Source of the DNA: CAMCXT01 sp046302715
GTDB lineage: Bacteria > Bacteroidota > Bacteroidia > M30B66
Length of the DNA stretch: 15,544 bases
Assembly (NCBI GenBank): GCA_046302715.1
Contig: JBKCHQ010000236.1
Location: 1 to 15,544, forward strand
Direction: 5' to 3'
Made by a program: the position numbers and the translations under genes. Positions 15,075-15,544 of the stretch are shown piece after piece (the first letter of the stretch is position 1; each line of letters opens with the position of its first letter). The notes under the pieces are model-generated. The model was given only the letters and a program-made list of their open reading frames with translations, did not search any database and was not told where the DNA came from.

Positions 15075-15544
15075 CAAAACCACTTTCAATTTTAGGGATT
15101 TTAAATATTGTATTTATCAGCATGCTGAGTGCCTGCGCAAGCAGCAGCCCCGAAGGAAAATCGGCACTTAGCGGTACCGTTAAAAAACATTCGGGAGCCT
15201 TATTGTTTCTGGAACGCATCGAAAACAACGCCGTTAAAAAGCTCGATTCGGTAATTGTGGCCGATAACGGCTCGTTTAAGTTTAACACCTCCATTACCGA
15301 GAAAGATTATTACCGACTAAGAGTGTCGAACAACAACAGCGTTTTTATCATTCTGGAGCCGAAGAAGTATGTGGTTTACACCAATCCCAACGAAATGCTT
15401 CAGCAGGATTATTCTTTGGAAGGCTCGGAGGAAGGTAAGCTTGTGTTGGAAATAAAAGCCATTGGTCTTTCCATAAACGCGCACAGAGATTCGTTGATGA
15501 AGCTCATTAATGCCGCTGCGCCCGAAGAGCGAGCCAAAATGCAA
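15071..15544 (+). CDS. Lipoprotein with DUF4369-like N-terminal domain (3' end outside window)
   Basis: The frame opens at the ATG overlapping the gatB stop and is still open at the window end (158 codons). A lipoprotein signal peptide is clear: ISMLSAC with the lipidated cysteine at C22, followed by ASSSPEG, so the product is anchored to a membrane facing the periplasm. After it, FLERIENNAVKKLDSVIVAD (about 46-65) with NGSFKFN and a following KDYYRLRVSNNNSVFIILEP resembles DUF4369. In Bacteroidota that domain usually precedes a thioredoxin-like (AhpC/TSA) domain in periplasmic thiol–disulfide proteins. The expected CxxC domain would lie beyond the window, so a redox role is only likely. The coupling with gatB is probably incidental in function. 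Confidence 0.85.
   Translation, partial: MTKPLSILGILNIVFISMLSACASSSPEGKSALSGTVKKHSGALLFLERIENNAVKKLDSVIVADNGSFKFNTSITEKDYYRLRVSNNNSVFIILEPKKYVVYTNPNEMLQQDYSLEGSEEGKLVLEIKAIGLSINAHRDSLMKLINAAAPEERAKMQ

Overview
The window looks like chromosomal DNA of a member of the Bacteroidota, probably near Flavobacteriales or Chitinophagales. Four things point there: a secreted metalloprotease ending in a type IX secretion (T9SS) sorting domain; a phoH–purC pair with a very Bacteroidota-like PurC; a DUF4369-type lipoprotein; and promoter -10 elements of the phylum form TAnnTTTG. Most genes are housekeeping or common accessory genes. I see no phage, transposon, CRISPR array, rRNA or tRNA.

Layout. Positions 1-2458 (+) hold the end of a PhoH-family ATPase, purC (purine synthesis) and an ADP-heptose epimerase gene (hldD/rfaD). 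Positions 2527-3609 (+) hold an unrecognised secreted coiled-coil protein with a tight cysteine cluster. On the minus strand, 3646-4473 encodes an alpha/beta hydrolase and 4669-4851 a small two-helix membrane protein; the gap between them holds nested inverted repeats. Positions 5253-7675 (+) form a compact run: SAM-dependent methyltransferase, orphan ABC ATPase, PduO-type cobalamin adenosyltransferase and a small acidic DUF2795 protein, closed by a strong terminator. A lone VWA-domain protein follows (7802-8419, +). It converges, across back-to-back terminators, on a 946-residue modular T9SS metalloprotease (8579-11419, -). After a 420-base AT-rich spacer comes a dNTP triphosphohydrolase gene (dgt, 11840-13222, -). 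It is divergent from gatB (13620-15074, +), which overlaps by four bases a lipoprotein gene that runs off the window end (15071-15544).

How the genes relate. The neighbourhoods are mostly functional mixtures rather than one pathway: nucleotide metabolism (purC, dgt), envelope sugar synthesis (hldD), tRNA-dependent amidation (gatB), cobalamin cofactor activation and protein export. The least explained items are a 26-codon minus-strand ORF with its own terminator between dgt and gatB (13320-13400), the secreted Cys-cluster protein, the structured spacer at 4564-4637, and a correlated loss of a cysteine pair in one of three Ig-like repeats of the protease. I found no convincing new multi-gene system; the window is largely ordinary.
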